Origin: Mycobacterium sp. 852002-40037_SCH5390672
Lineage (GTDB): Bacteria > Actinomycetota > Actinomycetes > Mycobacteriales > Mycobacteriaceae
Reading direction: 5' to 3'
Assembly (NCBI RefSeq): GCF_001665875.1
Contig: NZ_LZTA01000008.1
Span: 62,001 to 126,000 of the forward strand
Length of the DNA: 64,000 bases
The position numbers and the translations under genes were made by a program. The notes beneath the pieces are model-generated. The model had not been told where the DNA came from, did not search any database, and worked only from the letters and a program-made list of their open reading frames with translations. This document shows positions 32,506 to 41,044 of the stretch, piece by piece; the stretch's first letter is position 1, and each line of letters begins with the position of its first letter.

Positions 32506-33042
32506 TTGGAGTTGACCGTCGGGCGTGTGGTGAAAGCCCACGGCATCAGCGGCGAGCTGGTGGTGGAAATCCGCACCGACGATCCCGCCGCCCGATTCTC
32601 GCCCGGTAACACGTTGCGCGCCAAGCCCCCTCGTGGCGGCGCGGAACGCAGCTGTGTCATCGAGAGTGCGCGAGAGCACGGCGGGCGCATGCTGGTGCGG
32701 CTGGCCGGCGTCACCGACCGTGACGCCGCCGACGCGCTGCGCGGCACGCTGTTCCTCGTCGACTCCGAGGACCTGCCCGACATCGACGAGGCGGACACCT
32801 ACTACGACCATCAGCTCGAAGGCCTGCGCGTCCGCACCATCGCGGGCGAACAGATCGGTGTCGTCGCCGAGGTGTTGCACACGGCGGCCGGTGAACTGTT
32901 GGCCGTGCGGCCCGACGCGGGCGCGACCGGCGGCGAGACGCGGGAAGTGTTGGTGCCGTTCGTGACTGCGATCGTCACGTCGGTGTCGCTGGACGACGGC
33001 ACCGTCGAGATCGATCCGCCCGAAGGCCTGCTGGATCTGTAG
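32506..33042 (+). CDS. rimM: 16S rRNA processing/ribosome maturation factor RimM
   Basis: Binds S19 and helps mature the 30S head. The 178-residue protein has the N-terminal RimM domain ([26 protein letters not shown]) and a C-terminal PRC-barrel ([11 protein letters not shown]...[29 protein letters not shown]). The only workable start is TTG 32506, matching the MELVVGRVVK start of M. tuberculosis RimM. An ATG at 32495 encodes only MELPWS before a stop overlapping this start. No strong Shine-Dalgarno is seen, so the start may be weak or coupled. Confidence 0.92.
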   Translation: MELTVGRVVKAHGISGELVVEIRTDDPAARFSPGNTLRAKPPRGGAERSCVIESAREHGGRMLVRLAGVTDRDAADALRGTLFLVDSEDLPDIDEADTYYDHQLEGLRVRTIAGEQIGVVAEVLHTAAGELLAVRPDAGATGGETREVLVPFVTAIVTSVSLDDGTVEIDPPEGLLDL

Positions 33043-33057
33043 CCGGGAATCTTCAAG

Positions 33058-33783
33058 ATGAGAATCGACGTCGTCACGATCTTTCCGGCCTATCTGGATC
33101 CGCTGCGGCAATCGTTGCCGGGCAAGGCGATCCAGTCCGGCCTGGTCGATCTGCAGGTTCATGACCTGCGGCACTGGACCCATGACGTGCACCGCTCGGT
33201 CGACGACGCCCCCTACGGCGGTGGCCCGGGCATGGTGATGAAGGCGCCGGTGTGGGGCGAGGCACTCGATGAAGTCACCTCCGGCGACACCCTTTTGGTG
33301 GTACCGACGCCGGCCGGTCGATTGTTCACGCAGGCGACGGCCGCGCGCTTCAGCGCCGAGACCCACCTGGTGTTCGCGTGCGGTCGCTACGAGGGCATCG
33401 ACCAGCGGGTCATCGAGGATGCCGCGCGGCGCATGCGGGTCGAAGAAGTCTCGATCGGCGACTACGTGCTGCCCGGCGGCGAGTCGGCCGCCGTGGTGAT
33501 GATCGAGGCAGTGCTGCGGCTGCTCGACGGAGTTCTCGGCAATCCCGCCTCGCACCGCGAGGATTCGCACTCGCCGGCACTGGACCGGCGGCTGGAGGGG
33601 CCCAGCTACACCCGGCCGCCGACCTGGCGCGGGCTCGACGTCCCCGAGGTGCTGCTGTCGGGTGACCACGCGCGAGTCGCCGCGTGGCGCCGGGAGATCT
33701 CGCTGCGGCGCACCCGCGAGCGCCGCCCCGAACTGCTTGAGCCGGGCCATCGGCTGGAGCCCGACGACGACGCGGTCCGTTAG
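33058..33783 (+). CDS. trmD: tRNA (guanine37-N1)-methyltransferase
   Basis: Forms m1G37 in tRNAs to prevent frameshifting. The 241-residue SPOUT enzyme starts [16 protein letters not shown] and has the knot motifs [20 protein letters not shown] and [11 protein letters not shown] that bind SAM, and the C-terminal tRNA-binding part ([12 protein letters not shown]). It is last in the rpsP cluster. Its stop overlaps the stop of the convergent lppW-like gene by four bases (TTAG). Confidence 0.97.
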   Translation: MRIDVVTIFPAYLDPLRQSLPGKAIQSGLVDLQVHDLRHWTHDVHRSVDDAPYGGGPGMVMKAPVWGEALDEVTSGDTLLVVPTPAGRLFTQATAARFSAETHLVFACGRYEGIDQRVIEDAARRMRVEEVSIGDYVLPGGESAAVVMIEAVLRLLDGVLGNPASHREDSHSPALDRRLEGPSYTRPPTWRGLDVPEVLLSGDHARVAAWRREISLRRTRERRPELLEPGHRLEPDDDAVR

Positions 33784-34757
33784 AGCCCGTGCCGCGGGGC
33801 CTCGACGCGGCCCTCGGGAAATATCGTCCTGACCGCGCGGGTGATGGTGTCGCGGGCGGTGGCGTCGTCGGCGGGCTGCAGGGATTGGACCACCATGATG
33901 TAGCGGCGGTCGGCCCCGATCACCCCGGTCGACAAATGCATCCAATCGTTGCCGATGCAGCACATCCAGCCCTGCTTGACCGCGACCGGTTCGGCGAACA
34001 GGCCGTCCGGGATGCCGAATCGCTGCGGGTAGCCGTCGAGCCCGTTGGGGGTGGACTGGGCCAGGTCGTTCACGATGATCTTGGCATCATCGGCCGGCAG
34101 GCCCCCGGAGCCGTCCAGCAGCATGTCGTAGTAGCGGATCAGGTCGGTCACCGAGCTCATGGTGTTCCACCAGCGCCCGTCGCTGGGCGGGGTGGTGGAG
34201 GCCAGCCCGTAGCGGGCGGCCACCTCGGTGATGATGGCGGCTCCGCCGCCCTGGCCCCAGAACCTTTCGGCCGCCCCGTCGTCCGATGACTGCAGCATGA
34301 TGTCCAGAGCCTGGCGGTCGTCGGCGCTCAGTGGCGCCTTGCCCTCGGATTCGTGCAGCAGCAGATCGTCGGCGATGAACAGCTTCGCCACCGACGCGGT
34401 GCCGATGACCTGGCTGTTCCCGTTGGCGATCAGCTGATGGGTGCTGCGGTCGAGGATGGCCACCGACAGGGCGGCGCCGCTGCCGGCGGCCTCGTCGGCG
34501 GCCTGCTGGACGCGGGCCTGCAGCTGGCCAAATCCCGGGCTTGACAGGGCTTGAGACGGCTGCGGCGGGATGGCCGCCTCCAGCATCAGCGTGGCGGACT
34601 GCGGGGGAGCCGAGGTGGGTGGCGCGGAGATCACCCGAACGGGCGCGGTGATCGGCAGGCGGTACACCTTTGCCTGGACCAGTGCCTCGGAGCCGGCGGC
34701 AACCACCAACGTCACCGCCGCGGTGGCGGTGAACAGCGTCAGCGGACGTACCCGCAT
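33780..34757 (-). CDS. lppW: LppW-like exported penicillin-binding/beta-lactamase-fold protein
   Basis: A 325-residue exported protein with the serine-acyl-enzyme fold: S-V-A-K (SxxK) in [14 protein letters not shown] in the SxN place and VKQGW in the KTG place. These are non-canonical at the second and third motifs, so activity is uncertain. The ATG at 34757 has GGAGGAG upstream. In M. tuberculosis LppW the hydrophobic leader ends in a lipobox cysteine as I recall; here the matching stretch reads VVAAGSEAL with serine, so it would be a secreted or anchored, not lipidated, protein. Convergent with trmD. Confidence 0.82.
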   Translation of the reverse strand: MRVRPLTLFTATAAVTLVVAAGSEALVQAKVYRLPITAPVRVISAPPTSAPPQSATLMLEAAIPPQPSQALSSPGFGQLQARVQQAADEAAGSGAALSVAILDRSTHQLIANGNSQVIGTASVAKLFIADDLLLHESEGKAPLSADDRQALDIMLQSSDDGAAERFWGQGGGAAIITEVAARYGLASTTPPSDGRWWNTMSSVTDLIRYYDMLLDGSGGLPADDAKIIVNDLAQSTPNGLDGYPQRFGIPDGLFAEPVAVKQGWMCCIGNDWMHLSTGVIGADRRYIMVVQSLQPADDATARDTITRAVRTIFPEGRVEAPRHGL

Positions 34758-35100
34758 TCGTCTCCTCCGGCGTGACTCCGACACAGTGCACGAGAGGGCC
34801 CGTCGCGCCACCTGCACCGGCCGTCACGCAATGATGCGGGTAGCGCGTTCTGACCCCCGTCATATGTACCATTTACCAGCGCGTTTGGCGCGTTGTGAAC
34901 CGCCGAGTTCCTGTGATTTCCGCGGCACGCGCCCTGTCTGGCACAATTGACCAGTTGTCTCCAGCGGTTGCAGGCCGGTTGGGCCGTTTCCCGCCTGCTG
35001 CGAGATGCGCCAGAAAGCCCGAAACCATCGGCTTGGCGACCGCCTCACACCTGCGTGGGGTAGCTGCCGTCGGCCGCGACCTCAAGGAAGTGTCTCGCAC
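34758..35100. other. Intergenic region upstream of rplS and lppW-like gene
   Basis: Holds the ribosome-binding site of the lppW-like gene at its left edge, an AT-richer stretch near 34860-34880 (CATATGTACCATTTACC) and the rplS leader on the right. No gene of its own is supported. Confidence 0.6.
34937..34947 (+). promoter_or_regulatory. Candidate promoter element of rplS
   Basis: TCTGGCACAAT, identical to the element upstream of rpsP, with CACAAT as possible -10. It lies 154 bases before the rplS ATG, leaving a long leader. No -35 match is clear. Confidence 0.4.
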
Positions 35101-35442
35101 ATGAACCGGCTGGACTTCGTCGATCAGGCGTCGCTGCGCGACGACATCCCGGTTTTCGGCCCGGGCGACACCATCAACGTGCACGTGAAGGTCATCGAGG
35201 GCGCCAAGGAGCGTATCCAGGTGTTCAAGGGGGCGGTGATCCGTCGCCAGGGCGGTGGCATCCGTGAGACCTTCACCGTGCGCAAGGAAAGCTATGGCGT
35301 CGGCGTGGAGCGGACCTTCCCGGTGCACTCGCCCAACATCGATCACATCGAGGTGGTGACCCGCGGTGACGTCCGCCGCGCGAAGCTGTACTACCTGCGT
35401 GAACTGCGCGGCAAGAAGGCCAAGATCAAGGAGAAGCGCTGA
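35101..35442 (+). CDS. rplS: 50S ribosomal protein L19
   Basis: Large-subunit protein at the subunit interface. The 113-residue sequence is a clear full-length L19: [26 protein letters not shown], then [15 protein letters not shown] and a basic end [17 protein letters not shown] lies about ten bases before the ATG. It is separated from trmD by the opposite-strand lppW-like gene, so it needs its own promoter. lepB and rnhB follow, as in Rv2904c-Rv2902c. Confidence 0.97.
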   Translation: MNRLDFVDQASLRDDIPVFGPGDTINVHVKVIEGAKERIQVFKGAVIRRQGGGIRETFTVRKESYGVGVERTFPVHSPNIDHIEVVTRGDVRRAKLYYLRELRGKKAKIKEKR

Positions 35443-35545
35443 GCCGGGACGCCTTGGCGGCACTGCCGATTCGTCCCCGTCATCTCCGGGTGCGGATCGC
35501 TCGCCGGTTTAGGCGGCCACAACGTGCGCTGGCTACGCTGATCTC

Positions 35546-36451
35546 GTGACGGATACCGCGGATTCATCGAAGCCCGAGTCCCACACCGGCGAGTCAGATC
35601 CGAAGGTCTCTACCCGCAGCCCTGCGACGCGGCCCGACGACGCCGCGGCGACGACCGGATCGATCCCCGAACCGGGGCCGGTAGCGGAGACGCCCGCCGA
35701 AGGCGAATCGGAGGACCCCAAGCGTTCGACGTTGCGCGAATTCGCGCTCCTGGCGGTGATCGCCGTCGTCCTCTACTACGTCATGCTGACCTTCGTGGCC
35801 CGGCCCTACCTGATCCCGTCGGAATCCATGGAGCCGACGTTGCACGGGTGCACGGGCTGCGTCGGCGACCGGATCATGGTGGACAAGGTCAGCTACCGCT
35901 TCAGCGCGCCGCGCCCCGGTGACGTCATCGTCTTCAAGGGACCGCCGCCGTGGAATCTCGGCTACAAGTCGATCCGGTCCAACAACACCGTGCTGCGCTG
36001 GGTGCAAAACGCGCTGTCCTTCATCGGTTTCGTGCCGCCGGACGAGAACGACCTGGTCAAGCGGGTCATCGCGGTGGGTGGACAGACGGTGCAATGCCGG
36101 GCCGACACCGGGTTGACGGTCGACGGCAAGCCGCTCAAAGAGCCCTACCTGGATCGCACCACCATGGCCGCCGATCCGTCGGTGTACCCGTGCCTGGGCA
36201 GCGAATTCGGGCCGGTGGCCGTCCCGGTGGGGCGGCTGTGGGTGATGGGCGACAATCGGACGCACTCGGCGGACTCGCGCGCCCACTGCACCAGCGTGCC
36301 GGCCGAAGCCCTCCGGGGTGTGTTGTGCACCGGCGACCCGACGTCGGGAACCGTGCCGGTGTCCAACGTGATCGGGAAAGCCAGGTTCATCGTGTGGCCG
36401 CCATCCCGATGGGGTGGCGTGGGATCGGTGAACCCGCAGCAGAATAAGTAG
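35546..36451 (+). CDS. lepB: Type I signal peptidase
   Basis: Cleaves signal peptides from exported proteins at the outer face of the membrane. The 301-residue protein has a disordered acidic N-terminus of about 60 residues, one membrane span (about 65-85), the catalytic Ser94 in PSESMEPT, the catalytic Lys172 in VKRVIAVGG, and the box E motif [13 protein letters not shown]. The Ser position equals that of M. tuberculosis LepB. GTG 35546 is the start. rnhB begins two bases after its stop. Confidence 0.96.
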   Translation: MTDTADSSKPESHTGESDPKVSTRSPATRPDDAAATTGSIPEPGPVAETPAEGESEDPKRSTLREFALLAVIAVVLYYVMLTFVARPYLIPSESMEPTLHGCTGCVGDRIMVDKVSYRFSAPRPGDVIVFKGPPPWNLGYKSIRSNNTVLRWVQNALSFIGFVPPDENDLVKRVIAVGGQTVQCRADTGLTVDGKPLKEPYLDRTTMAADPSVYPCLGSEFGPVAVPVGRLWVMGDNRTHSADSRAHCTSVPAEALRGVLCTGDPTSGTVPVSNVIGKARFIVWPPSRWGGVGSVNPQQNK

Positions 36452-36453
36452 CC

Positions 36454-37173
36454 ATGGCCACGACGTGGCCGCCGCGGACGGTGATCCGCAAGTCGTCTGG
36501 AATGCGCACCCTGGAATCGGCGCTGTACCGCAGCGGGTTGGGGCCGGTGGCCGGCGTGGACGAGGTCGGCCGCGGCGCCTGCGCCGGACCGCTGGTGGTG
36601 GCGGCCTGCGTGCTTGGACCGGGGCGAATGGAAAGCCTTGCCGCCCTTGATGATTCCAAGAAGCTCACCGAGGCCGCCCGGGAAAAGCTGTTCCCGCTGA
36701 TTCGCCGCTACGCGCTGGCCTACCACGTGGTGTTCATCCCGTCGACGGAGGTGGACCGGCGCGGTGTGCACGTCGCCAACATCGAAGGCATGCGCCGTGC
36801 CGTCGCCGGATTGTCCGTGCGGCCCGGGTACGTGCTGAGCGACGGTTTCCGGGTGCCCGGGCTGCCCGTCCCGTCGCTGCCGGTCATCGGTGGCGATGCG
36901 GTGGCGGCGTGTATCGCGGCGGCCAGCGTGCTGGCGAAGGTCAGCCGGGACCGGTTGATGGTCGCCATGGAGGCCGACCACCCCGGTTACGGCTTCGCGC
37001 TGCACAAGGGCTACAGCACGCCGGCGCACAGCACGGCGCTGGCCGAACTGGGCCCCTGCCCCGAACATCGTTATTCGTTCATCAACGTGCGGCGCGTGGC
37101 CACCAGGAACGGCAGCCGGGTAGTCGCCGACTGCCGACCGGACCCACCGCTGGAGCACGACGGATATCGGTGA
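36454..37173 (+). CDS. rnhB: Ribonuclease HII
   Basis: Cuts RNA in RNA:DNA hybrids and removes single ribonucleotides. The 239-residue enzyme has the metal-binding acidic residues in [23 protein letters not shown], the later Asp in [11 protein letters not shown] and the Asp in EADHPGYGF. The ATG lies two bases after lepB, so the genes are coupled. The C-terminus is somewhat shorter than the 264-residue M. tuberculosis protein. Confidence 0.95.
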   Translation: MATTWPPRTVIRKSSGMRTLESALYRSGLGPVAGVDEVGRGACAGPLVVAACVLGPGRMESLAALDDSKKLTEAAREKLFPLIRRYALAYHVVFIPSTEVDRRGVHVANIEGMRRAVAGLSVRPGYVLSDGFRVPGLPVPSLPVIGGDAVAACIAAASVLAKVSRDRLMVAMEADHPGYGFALHKGYSTPAHSTALAELGPCPEHRYSFINVRRVATRNGSRVVADCRPDPPLEHDGYR

Positions 37174-37271
37174 GGAAAGATGGGATCAGGATTCCCACCC
37201 CGGCGAACCATGCGGGCAGCTAGCGCCGGGATGCCCGGGGAAAACTGTCTGGGAGAAGGACGTCTGAGCAG

Positions 37272-37577
37272 ATGAGTGCAGAAGATCTCGAAAAGTATGA
37301 AACCGAGATGGAGCTCTCGCTGTACCGCGAATACAAGGACATCGTCGGCCAATTCAGCTACGTCGTGGAGACCGAACGGCGCTTCTACCTGGCCAACAGC
37401 GTGGAGATGACGCCGCGCAACGCCGACGGCGAGGTCTACTTCGAGCTGCGGCTGTCCGACGCCTGGGTGTGGGACATGTACCGGCCGGCGCGCTTCGTCA
37501 AGCAAGTCCGGGTGGTCACCTTCAAGGACGTCAACATCGAAGAGGTCGAGAAGCCGGAGCTGCGGCTTCCCGAATAG
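37272..37577 (+). CDS. DUF2469 family protein
   Basis: A 101-residue actinobacterial protein (SAEDLEKYETEMELSLYREYKDIVGQFSYVVETERRFYLAN...) that nearly always follows rnhB. It is acidic and soluble, with no catalytic motif I recognise. GGAGAAGGA is visible 12-20 bases before the ATG. Orthologue of Rv2901c. The conserved neighbourhood suggests a housekeeping role tied to RNA or DNA metabolism, but that is only context. Confidence 0.9.
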   Translation: MSAEDLEKYETEMELSLYREYKDIVGQFSYVVETERRFYLANSVEMTPRNADGEVYFELRLSDAWVWDMYRPARFVKQVRVVTFKDVNIEEVEKPELRLPE

Positions 37578-37583
37578 CCACCG

Positions 37584-38333
37584 CTAGGTATTCGGCGGAA
37601 GCTGGTTTTCGCCGGGCGCGGGTAACTGGCCGCGCTGCTCGATGACCTCCCGCGCAACGTCGGCCAGCTTGATGTTCAGCGCCTGGGAGTGGCGGCGCAG
37701 CAGGTCGAACGCGTCGTCCTCGCTCATTTCGTGCAGCAGCATCAGCATGCCGACGGCCTTGCCGATCTCGCGGTTGCTGAGCAGCCCGCGTCGCAGGCTT
37801 GCGGAATCTTCGCCCTTGTTGACCGCGTTGATGGCGACACTGGCGAACGCGGCCAGCACCGCCGCCCGCCCGGCGGACTCGGAGTCGAACATGTTCGGGG
37901 TGTCGCTGAACAGATTGAGCGCGGCCCCTTTGCGTTTGTCGACCAGAAGCCGAAACCCCATCGCGCCCCGCACCGGAGTCTCTGCGACCAGAACCTCCGC
38001 CAGCTTGGGCCACAGCGACGGCGTCGTCAGGTCCGTGTCGATCTGGGGCGTCTCTTCCTCGATGGCATCGATGCACGGGCCGTCGCCGGCACGCCGCTCG
38101 AGGTCGTCGATTGCCAGCGCCAACCGATCACTGGCACCGACCGTGACATATCTGTCGTTCTCGCGTACCAACAGGCTGGCGTGGTCACAGCCGCGGACGG
38201 TCAGGGTGGCGGCCACGCAGATGGCGGCATACATCTCGTTGGCATCCGAGCCCTGATAGATGATCTCGGCCAGCGCGGCGAACACCGTCGCGGGGTCGGC
38301 CTTCTCCCCGCCGGTCTTCGATTCGTACGCCAT
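37584..38333 (-). CDS. GAF-ANTAR RNA-binding antiterminator
   Basis: A 249-residue regulator with an N-terminal GAF sensor (about residues 15-165) and a C-terminal ANTAR domain (about 170-235: SNREIGKAVGMLMLLHEMSEDDAFDLLRRHSQ), which binds paired hairpins in leader RNAs to prevent termination. It is convergent with the DUF2469 gene and divergent from an SDR gene. In M. tuberculosis this locus has fdhF, so it is an accessory gene here. What the GAF domain senses and which leader it targets are unknown. Confidence 0.85.
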   Translation of the reverse strand: MAYESKTGGEKADPATVFAALAEIIYQGSDANEMYAAICVAATLTVRGCDHASLLVRENDRYVTVGASDRLALAIDDLERRAGDGPCIDAIEEETPQIDTDLTTPSLWPKLAEVLVAETPVRGAMGFRLLVDKRKGAALNLFSDTPNMFDSESAGRAAVLAAFASVAINAVNKGEDSASLRRGLLSNREIGKAVGMLMLLHEMSEDDAFDLLRRHSQALNIKLADVAREVIEQRGQLPAPGENQLPPNT

Positions 38334-38619
38334 GCTGTTGCCTCGTTCCCTGCGGCGGTGCGATCGGCTTCGGATCGCCGTAAATTATGGGTCGCCGAGA
38401 CCAGCCTTACACGCTGTTTGGTCTGGTTGCGGCCAATCAGGGCATCTTGCCGGTCACCGTCGACCCGCTGACGATGCGGAGTACGCGCACGTCCAACCTC
38501 TCGCGAATCGCGAGACATCGGAAAGATGGTTCCATCATGCGCCGAATGCGCGCGCCGGGCGGCCGGTGACGTTTGCACGCGGGGTTTCGGCCGACCGCGT
38601 GCAGGGAAGGACGTTCTGA

Positions 38620-39600
38620 ATGGGAGTGACCGTCGCGGTGACCGGACCAACCGGGGAGATCGGCATCTCCGCGGTGACGGCGCTGGAACGCGAGCCCGCT
38701 GTCGACGCGATCATCGGGATGGCCCGCCGCCCGTTTGACCCGTCGTCACGAGGGTGGCTCAAGACCACCTATCAGCAAGGCGACATCCTGGACCGCGAGG
38801 CCGTCGACGCCCTGGTCGCGCAGGCCGACGTGGTGATCCATCTGGCCTTCATCATCATGGGTTCGCGCGATGAGAGCGCCCGGGTGAACCTTGAAGGCAC
38901 CCGCAATCTGTTCGAGGCGACGGTGGCCGCCGAGCGGCCCCGGCGGCTGGTGTACACGTCGTCGGTGGCGGCGTACGGCTACCACTCCGACAACCCCGTC
39001 CCGCTGACCGAGGACGTGGCCGCCCGGGGGTCCGCCGAGCACTACTATTCCGAGCAGAAGGCGGCTTGCGAGGCGCTGCTCGCCGACATCACCAGGGATT
39101 CGCCGCTCGAGGTGTTCGTGCTGCGGCCGTGTGTCGTGGCGGGACCCAAAGCCACCGCCCTGGCCGACGCCATGCCGTGGAATCAACTGCCCGGCCCGAT
39201 GCGTGCGGTGGTCAAGGCCGTCCCGATTTTGAAGCCGGTGGTGCCGGATCCGGGTTACCCGCTGCAACTGGTCCACCACGACGACGTCGCGACGGCGATC
39301 GCGCTGGCGGCCACCGCCCCGGCGCCGCCGGGGGTGTACAACATCGCAGGCGACGGGGTCGTGGCGGTAGCCGACGTGGCCAGGGCGCTGGGCGGCCGCC
39401 CGGTGCGGGTTCCCGCCGTCGCCGCCACGGCAGCCTCTGCGGCGATCTCGCGGGTGCCGCGGGTGCCGTCCATGCTGGAATGGCTGCACACCGCGCGGAC
39501 GTCGATGGTGATGGACACCACCAAGGCCAAGACCCAACTGGGCTGGCGCCCGCTGCACTCCTCGGCAGAGACGTTGGAAGCGCTGGCGTCGGGAGTGTGA
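38620..39600 (+). CDS. NAD(P)-dependent epimerase/dehydratase (extended SDR)
   Basis: A 326-residue extended short-chain dehydrogenase. The nucleotide site is GPTGEIG (residues 8-14), the active-site pair is in YYSEQKAAC (YxxxK), and TSSVAAYGYH gives the catalytic serine. Relatives act on nucleotide sugars or sterol-like substrates; none is indicated. It lies between the ANTAR regulator and fdhD and is absent from that position in M. tuberculosis as far as I recall. Possibly co-transcribed with fdhD (118-base gap). Confidence 0.8.
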   Translation: MGVTVAVTGPTGEIGISAVTALEREPAVDAIIGMARRPFDPSSRGWLKTTYQQGDILDREAVDALVAQADVVIHLAFIIMGSRDESARVNLEGTRNLFEATVAAERPRRLVYTSSVAAYGYHSDNPVPLTEDVAARGSAEHYYSEQKAACEALLADITRDSPLEVFVLRPCVVAGPKATALADAMPWNQLPGPMRAVVKAVPILKPVVPDPGYPLQLVHHDDVATAIALAATAPAPPGVYNIAGDGVVAVADVARALGGRPVRVPAVAATAASAAISRVPRVPSMLEWLHTARTSMVMDTTKAKTQLGWRPLHSSAETLEALASGV

Positions 39601-39660
39601 GAGCGCTGTTCGCGCTTCCGGTTTGCGGCGGCCGGTCGCCGGCCGGGGTAGTTTGATCCA

Positions 39661-39720
39661 ATGGGTCTTCAGCGTTCCGCCGCTTCTCGCGACGCAGCCG
39701 CCGGCGGTGAAATCGCCTAG
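39661..39720 (+). CDS. Possible 19-codon leader ORF ending at the fdhD start
   Basis: ATG 39661 opens a frame of 19 codons ([19 protein letters not shown]) whose TAG shares its last base with the fdhD GTG (TAGTG). The stop-start overlap would allow coupled translation. The ribosome-binding site is weak (GGGGTAG upstream) and no homologue is recognised, so it may be chance. Confidence 0.3.
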   Translation: MGLQRSAASRDAAAGGEIA

Positions 39721-40541
39721 TGGGGCACGTAACTTCGCGCCGGCGGGTAACGCATCTGACCGCCGAGAAAGCGATCACCCGCCCCGAAACCCTGGTCGTC
39801 GAGGAACCGTTGGAGATCCGTGTCGACGGCGCGGCGGTCACCGTGACGATGCGCACGCCGGGATCCGATATTGAACTCGCCCAAGGCTTTCTGCTCACCG
39901 AAGGCGTCATCGCGGGCCGCGACGACGTGCACAGCATCCGGTATTGCGCCGGGCGCGACGATGTGGGTGCGAACACCTACAACGTCCTGGACGTGACGCT
40001 GGCCGCCGGGGTGGAAAAACCCGACCTCGATGTCACCCGCAACTTCTACACCACCTCGTCGTGCGGGGTCTGCGGCAAGGCGTCGCTGGACGCGGTGCGG
40101 CTGAGTAGCCGATTTTCCCCCGGCACCGATCACGCGACCGTCGCGGCGGCCACCCTCAAGGCGATGCCCAACCAATTACGTTCCGCACAAAAGGTTTTCG
40201 ACAGCACCGGGGGTCTGCACGCCGCGGCGCTGTTCGAGGTGGACGGCGCCATGCTGGTGGTCCGCGAAGACGTCGGCAGACACAACGCGGTCGACAAGGT
40301 GATCGGCTGGGCGACCGAACACCAGCGGGTACCGCTGCAGGCCTCGGTGTTGCTGGTCAGCGGGCGCGCATCGTTCGAGTTGACGCAGAAGGCCGTGATG
40401 GCCGGGATTCCGGTGCTGGCGGCCGTGTCCGCGCCGTCGTCGCTGGCGGTCTCGCTGGCCGAGGAGGCCGGCATCACGCTGGTGGCGTTTCTGCGGGAGG
40501 ACTCGATGAACATCTACACCAGGGCGGACCGGATCACCTAG
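39720..40541 (+). CDS. fdhD: Formate dehydrogenase accessory sulfurtransferase FdhD
   Basis: Transfers sulfur from a cysteine desulfurase to the molybdenum cofactor of formate dehydrogenase. The 273-residue protein has the [12 protein letters not shown] motif with the CxxC sulfur-carrying pair, and [15 protein letters not shown], both diagnostic. In M. tuberculosis it follows fdhF (Rv2900c); here no formate dehydrogenase lies in the window, so its client must be encoded elsewhere or be another bis-MGD enzyme. Orthologue of Rv2899c. GTG 39720 is the start. Confidence 0.94.
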   Translation: MGHVTSRRRVTHLTAEKAITRPETLVVEEPLEIRVDGAAVTVTMRTPGSDIELAQGFLLTEGVIAGRDDVHSIRYCAGRDDVGANTYNVLDVTLAAGVEKPDLDVTRNFYTTSSCGVCGKASLDAVRLSSRFSPGTDHATVAAATLKAMPNQLRSAQKVFDSTGGLHAAALFEVDGAMLVVREDVGRHNAVDKVIGWATEHQRVPLQASVLLVSGRASFELTQKAVMAGIPVLAAVSAPSSLAVSLAEEAGITLVAFLREDSMNIYTRADRIT

Positions 40542-40657
40542 CCGCACCCCCGTGTCACCCCACCGGCTGTGGATGGGCGTCGCACTGGGGATAACCGGCC
40601 GTTGCGGGTGGCCGCGGGTCGCGGCGAGGGCCCGTCCCGTCGGGGCCACCGGGCACC

Positions 40658-41044
40658 GTGACCCGCATGACAACCGAAACGACGATGACCCGGATCCAAC
40701 TGGGGGCGATGGGTGAGGCGCTCGCCGTGGATCATCTGACGCGGATGGGATTGCGGATCCTGCACCGCAACTGGCGCTGCCGCTACGGCGAACTCGACAT
40801 CATCGCCCGCGACGACGCCACTTCGACGGTGGTGTTCGTCGAGGTGAAGACCCGCACCGGCGACGGTTACGGGGGACTGGCACATGCCGTCACCCCGCCC
40901 AAGGTTCGGCGGTTGCGCAGGCTTGCCGGGCTGTGGCTGGCCGGTCAGGACCAGCACTGGGCGGCCATCCGGATAGACGTGATCGGCGTGCGGATCGGGC
41001 GCCGCCGCACCCCCGAGATCACCCACCTGCAAGGGATCGCCTGA
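40658..41044 (+). CDS. YraN/UPF0102 endonuclease-like protein
   Basis: A 128-residue protein of the UPF0102 family, which has a restriction-endonuclease-like fold. The conserved elements are GEALAVDHL, WRCRYGELDIIARD and VFVEVKTRTG, matching a PD-(D/E)xK-type core. Function is unproven; the family co-occurs with comM and dprA, pointing to DNA uptake or recombination. It overlaps comM by one base (TGATG). Orthologue of Rv2898c. Start could be GTG 40658 or one of two ATGs just after. Confidence 0.88.
   Translation: MTRMTTETTMTRIQLGAMGEALAVDHLTRMGLRILHRNWRCRYGELDIIARDDATSTVVFVEVKTRTGDGYGGLAHAVTPPKVRRLRRLAGLWLAGQDQHWAAIRIDVIGVRIGRRRTPEITHLQGIA

Noticed and set aside
31825-33963. Minus-strand open frame of 712 codons across rpsP to trmD
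   Set aside because: Antisense to four conserved ribosomal genes, with no domain.
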